Positions 63,363-64,000 of a stretch of 64,000 nucleotides of DNA are shown piece by piece. Both the position numbers and the translations under genes were made by a program. This DNA is from Aradus depressus (taxonomy: Eukaryota; Arthropoda; Insecta; Hemiptera; Aradidae). The notes under the pieces are model-generated. The model did not search any database. It was not told the DNA's origin and worked only from the letters and a program-made list of their open reading frames with translations. The DNA lies in NCBI GenBank assembly GCA_963662175.1, contig OY759222.1, positions 13,526,222 to 13,590,221 of the forward strand, in the 5' to 3' direction. Positions within the stretch are counted from its first letter, which is position 1. The number at the start of each line of letters is the position of its first letter.

Positions 63363-64000
63363 AGGCGGCCACACACATTCCGGTCTGCCTGTACAGGTAT
63401 ACTTGCGCAGGTACATCTGTGCAGGCAAACCTAACCGTTAATGGGAACCACCTGCGCAGGTTTTTCGCCCTGGGCAGGGGACCGGAGAAGATATCGAAAA
63501 AGATATGTTTTCCTGCGCCAGAGTTGAGCAGATAAGTAGCGCAGTGAGACAAGGTTTTGCCAGGTTGCAAAAGTGCAGGTTTCTTTACATTTCCACTTCT
63601 TTGTTTACATTTGTTCTCATTAATTTTATTTGTTTACATTAGTTTATCAGAAAATGTCTAAGCAAAACTTGTCAAAAAAAGTTAAGGGGGAGTTTATTGA
63701 GACGTATAAGAGTGAACCCAGTTTATGGGAAATAAAATATAAGGTGTACATTTCGTTCATTCTCAAATAATTTCGATAATCCTTTGGTTCAAATTTCAAT
63801 TCATTTAGCAGGTTTGTATGACTAAATGTTGGTCTTTTTTAGCAACCAATTTTCGCTCCATTTTTGACGGTTCTTTCGATGGGTCTTCTGTTTTGTTTTT
63901 ATCACAAAAAGGGCTGCAAGTTGAGACAATATTTTATTATTAATGTTTTCCATATTTTTAGGACTTAACTGTACAGGAGGGACATGGAAAAACCCCGTGG
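63363..64000 (+). mobile_element. PIF/Harbinger-like element, left part (runs off window)
   Basis: After a candidate 3 bp target TAA (63360-63362) comes GGCGGCCACACACATTCCGG. A set of related words then follows (CCTGTACAGGTA, TTGCGCAGGTA, CTGTGCAGGC, CCTGCGCAGG). A MADF-type exon follows at 63654. A MADF/Myb-like accessory protein beside the transposase is typical of Harbinger elements. The other end and the transposase lie beyond the window. Confidence 0.55.
63654..63743 (+). CDS. First exon of a MADF/Myb-SANT-like protein (partial)
   Basis: Thirty codons from ATG to AAG|GTGTAC. The residues FIETYKSEPSLWEIKYK match the first helices of a MADF domain ((L/F)I..Y...P.LW.....K), a DNA-binding fold. 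Without splicing the frame stops after nine more codons, so a donor at 63744 is plausible. A candidate acceptor (TTTTTAG) ends at 63961 and would continue in frame with DLTVQ, although this does not look strongly like MADF. It may be the accessory gene of the surrounding transposon or a host gene of this large family. Confidence 0.55.

Overview
This window looks like non-coding, repeat-saturated DNA from an invertebrate nuclear genome, most likely an arthropod. It is AT-rich with many homopolymer and (ATT)n or (TA)n tracts. It holds no operons, no ribosome-binding-site context and no host gene that I can recognise. The protein-coding content belongs to transposable elements of animal type: a Jockey-like LINE with two ORFs, a Ty3/Gypsy LTR retrotransposon, and remnants of other LINEs, a Penelope-like element, Tc1, mariner, piggyBac, hAT-like and PIF/Harbinger-like elements. 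Some SINE tails carry TTAGG-like pentamers, the unit of insect telomeres, which fits an insect but does not prove it. I cannot name the species.

Layout. 0-9 kb: a poly(A) retroposon with a target-site duplication (TSD), a complete 1.05 kb piggyBac derivative, a pair of tRNA-derived SINEs, a candidate hAT-like element at 3955-4776 and a diverged hAT-like element at 5658. 9-20 kb: a second hAT-like element with an 8 bp TSD (8951-9413), LINE remnants, SINEs, a head-to-head LINE palindrome (14.97-16.74 kb), a GC-rich retroposon (17.68-18.09 kb) and a Penelope-like GIY-YIG remnant. 20-31 kb: a 34 bp minisatellite (22.45-23.83 kb), a 170 bp satellite (27.09-28.76 kb) and a 0.5 kb palindrome (29.72-30.24 kb). 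31-45 kb: LINE and SINE remnants, then an apparently intact Jockey-like LINE (33774-38588, 11 bp TSD), then a nest of three elements. In that nest a second LINE (38.65-45.04 kb) is split by a palindromic insert with a 14 bp TSD, which is split in turn by a Gypsy element (40236-44928) whose two 219 bp LTRs look identical. 45-64 kb: more SINEs, LINE 3' ends, Tc1 and LINE relics, two tandem arrays (60.3 and 61.6 kb), and at the right edge the start of a Harbinger-like element with a MADF-type first exon.

Two unclassified dispersed repeats (called D and E here) form much of the background. D copies are repeatedly the host of later insertions. The commonest element is a roughly 340 bp tRNA-derived SINE, with about 22 full or partial copies. 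It falls into two sequence types, and an internal hairpin appears to be kept in both by paired changes in its two arms. Three things stand out most: that hairpin, the triplicated primer-binding core at the Gypsy LTR edge, and the tRNA-like block inside the 5' UTR of the intact LINE. All family calls come from reading the sequence. No database search or alignment program was run, so identities are visual estimates.
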